The notes under the pieces were generated by a model. It was not told the DNA's origin. It did no database searches and was given only the letters and a program-made list of their open reading frames with translations. A stretch of DNA of 7,584 nucleotides. It comes from Woeseia sp. Its GTDB lineage: Bacteria; Pseudomonadota; Gammaproteobacteria; Steroidobacterales; Woeseiaceae. The position numbers and the translations under genes were made by a program. How positions within the stretch are numbered: position 1 is the stretch's first letter; each line of letters opens with the position of its first letter. Below, one piece after another: positions 6,778-7,584 of the stretch. The stretch covers positions 1 through 7,584 of the forward strand of contig JABIUH010000068.1 in the NCBI GenBank assembly GCA_018701055.1, given 5' to 3'.

Positions 6778-6825
6778 TGGTTGTCCGGTCAGGAAGTGTG
6801 AATGGGTTCACACTTTCGACAACCA
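6778..6825. other. Two-step dyad/hairpin in the 5' region
   Basis: An outer 8-bp arm (TGGTTGTC with GACAACCA) encloses an inner 9-bp arm (AAGTGTGAA with TTCACACTT) around a TGGG loop; 8 unpaired bases on one side face 2 on the other. As RNA on the minus strand it would form a stable stem in the leader of the beta-barrel transcript if transcription starts upstream. The inner arm doubles as a CRP-type site. Confidence 0.6.
6794..6815. promoter_or_regulatory. CRP-type operator, TGTGA-N6-TCACA
   Basis: The 22-bp palindrome contains both perfect CRP half-sites, TGTGA and TCACA, at the canonical 6-bp spacing, with A/T-rich outer edges (AAG and CTT). Its centre is about 131 bp from the beta-barrel start codon. 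A TGG-TAATCT extended -10-like sequence on the minus strand (6746-6754) would put the site near -65, close to class I spacing; that promoter is weak and inferred. The factor could be CRP, Vfr, Clp or another family member. Confidence 0.6.
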
Positions 6826-6904
6826 GCGTACAGGATGCAGGAATTGTGCTCAATACCGCGTCGCGACTTGATTCCCGTACATAATTCGGAGACGAGAGCG
6901 AATG

Positions 6905-6934
6905 TTTATGTCAAATCCTTGTTTTGCTTGTAAA
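6905..6934 (-). promoter_or_regulatory. Candidate sigma-70 promoter toward the beta-barrel gene
   Basis: On the minus strand TTTACA (6929-6934) is followed after 18 bases by CATAAA (6905-6910), 5/6 and 4/6 matches to the consensus boxes. A separate TTGACA overlaps (6909-6914) but has no partner at normal spacing. Transcription from here would give a leader of about 220 nt containing the dyad at 6778-6825. Confidence 0.3.
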
Positions 6935-7007
6935 TTCGGGTTTTCGTTCATGGACAGCACAAGACAATGGCACTTGCTCAGTCGTCGAGGAACGTAATGG
7001 CCTAGCG

Positions 7008-7036
7008 CGCTATCACTTCGGGCGGAGTGATCAGCG
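7008..7036. other. Hairpin of unknown role
   Basis: CGCT and ATCACT pair with AGTGAT and AGCG, with a single bulged C, around a short GGGC loop. There is no T-run on either side, so a terminator role is not well supported. It lies between the exopolysaccharide-gene remnant and the beta-barrel promoter region. Confidence 0.3.
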
Positions 7037-7206
7037 GCAGCAGGATCCTTATCGTCACTGGGGCCTCAGAACGAGGTCGTGGGTTCCGCGCGAACTGTCG
7101 GGTCAAGAGCTGCGCACCTGTTTACGATTGCATAAACACACTGCTTTGATCTAACGCGCGTTCCCGATTCGGAAATCCTGCCCTCGACGTCCCGCCAGGT
7201 TGAACG

Positions 7207-7437
7207 CTAGGTCAGTCTGACGACTTTTCTATCAGAACTGTCTGCGGACAGCGCCTTTGTCCTGACGGAGATCAGATCGTCCATGCCGTTGGTGGGCTGA
7301 TAACCGCTAACCGCTTGCTGCAGCAGGCTCCGGACCCGATCCCTATCCAACAAACCTGAGTAGCGCTTTAACTCGTCGAGAAGATAATTAAGAACATCAA
7401 GCTCAATGAATTCCTCGTTTGCACAGCGAATTCTTTG
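7207..7437 (-). pseudogene. C-terminal tail of a FlaA1/WbpM/CapD-like sugar-nucleotide dehydratase
   Basis: In the frame ending at TAG 7207-7209, the minus strand reads CANEEFIELDVLNYLLDELK, RYSGLLDRDRVRSLLQQAVS, GYQPTNGMDDLISVR and onwards to RKVVRLT. The pattern, an acidic helix, then DRDRVRSLLQQAVSGYQPTNG and D-L, resembles the extreme C-terminus of membrane-bound FlaA1/WbpM/CapD 4,6-dehydratases of polysaccharide synthesis. All catalytic domains are absent. The piece is out of frame with the lipoprotein fragment that precedes it on the same strand, so it cannot be expressed as a normal enzyme. The family call is from memory of the tail motif and needs a profile search. Alternatively this is the frameshifted C-terminus of one unknown lipoprotein. 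Confidence 0.5.
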
Positions 7438-7584
7438 GCAACTTCCCGAACCTGGGTCTGGTGCGCTGCTTCCAGGCTATTCAAAAGATCCATGGTGATC
7501 GGCGTAATACGAACAACCTGCCCGCCTGTAATCTTCGCGGGCTCTTCCATCTTCATGCCGGGCGCTATGGCACATGCGCCGAGC
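7368..7584 (-). pseudogene. N-terminal fragment of a Wza-like polysaccharide export lipoprotein
   Basis: The frame is open to the right edge and begins LGACAIAPGMKMEEPAKITG. LGAC is a lipobox, so the first window codons are the end of a lipoprotein signal peptide cleaved before Cys. CAIAPGMKM followed by VVRITPITMDLLNSLEA resembles the mature N-terminus of Wza-type outer-membrane export proteins (Cys, Pro-Gly, then a short strand with I-T-P and L-L). About 45 residues later the frame runs into LSLMFLIIFSTS and a TAA at 7368-7370, without the family's polysaccharide-export domain. Homology appears lost around 7430-7440, where a different frame picks up a dehydratase-like tail. The true start lies outside the window. 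An upstream ATG-initiated reading at 7556 would lack the signal peptide and is unlikely to be the start. Confidence 0.5.

Larger units (their letters stand above)
6674..7206. other. Gene-poor 533-bp region upstream of the beta-barrel gene
   Basis: Open frames here (65 and 76 codons on the plus strand) show no recognisable domain, signal peptide or good ribosome site, and I regard them as chance frames. What can be supported is regulatory: a CRP-like palindrome in a longer dyad, a candidate minus-strand promoter and a second hairpin. The region between 7037 and 7206 holds nothing I recognise and may be degraded coding sequence from the adjacent exopolysaccharide remnant. Confidence 0.6.

Noticed and set aside
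6860..6867. GTCGCGAC palindrome
   Set aside because: Eight-base palindromes occur by chance in a sequence of this length, and there is no second copy or flanking signal.
6674..6871. 65-codon plus-strand open frame
   Set aside because: It starts back-to-back with the barrel gene on the opposite strand and overlaps the CRP-like dyad; the protein has many scattered Cys, Arg and Pro without a motif.
7068..7095. tRNA-like stretch (AACGAGGTCGTGGGTTC)
   Set aside because: It resembles a T-arm lead-in, but the following bases do not close the arm and no acceptor, D or anticodon stems could be matched.
6924..7154. 76-codon plus-strand open frame starting TTG
   Set aside because: No ribosome site, no recognisable domain, unusual composition rich in Arg and Gln, and no conserved neighbour; treated as a chance frame in a gene-poor region.
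7313..7326. CTTGCTGCAGCAGG short palindrome
   Set aside because: It lies in the dehydratase-like tail and reflects Leu-Leu-Gln-Gln codons; it is too short to support a regulatory role.

Overview
The window looks like a piece of a Gram-negative, probably gammaproteobacterial, chromosome. The evidence is two signal-peptide outer-membrane beta-barrel proteins, a large Ca-binding-type surface protein with a GlyGly-CTERM-like tail, an IS66-family element and remnants of an exopolysaccharide locus. Genus cannot be read from the sequence; a free-living environmental bacterium is an inference.

Left part (1-3719, plus strand): the 3' end of a very large secreted repeat protein runs in from the left edge. 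It carries alternating cadherin-like (tandem-95 type) and He_PIG/CADG-type Ig repeats, a DUF11-like domain, about seven FG-GAP/VCBS blades, a DUF5011-like Ig domain, a Gly6 linker, a transmembrane helix and a basic tail. Its stop codon overlaps by 4 bp (ATGA) the start of a small outer-membrane beta-barrel gene, so the two are probably translationally coupled and may work together at the cell surface.

Middle (3720-5419): a short convergent intergenic region with a hairpin terminator has been split by a decayed IS66-family element. It has 8-bp target duplications (AATTAATC) and GTAAGCGC terminal inverted repeats. Its tnpA is open, its tnpB has a premature stop, and its tnpC has lost the N-terminal half and carries several stops and frameshifts. 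The insertion point is immediately after the stop codon of the next minus-strand gene, so removing the element restores a 60-bp gap between two convergent outer-membrane protein genes.

Right part (5420-7584, minus strand): an intact 417-residue outer-membrane beta-barrel of the kind often found with exopolysaccharide/PEP-CTERM clusters is preceded by about 530 bp without a credible gene. That stretch contains a near-consensus CRP-type palindrome (TGTGA-N6-TCACA) nested in a longer dyad. At the right edge, a lipoprotein N-terminus resembling Wza-type polysaccharide export proteins collapses, through a frame change, into what looks like the C-terminal tail of a FlaA1/WbpM/CapD-type sugar-nucleotide dehydratase. 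This suggests a deletion scar of an exopolysaccharide locus. No complete new defence or mobile system was found; the best leads are the surface-protein/beta-barrel pair, the CRP-like site and the locus scar.
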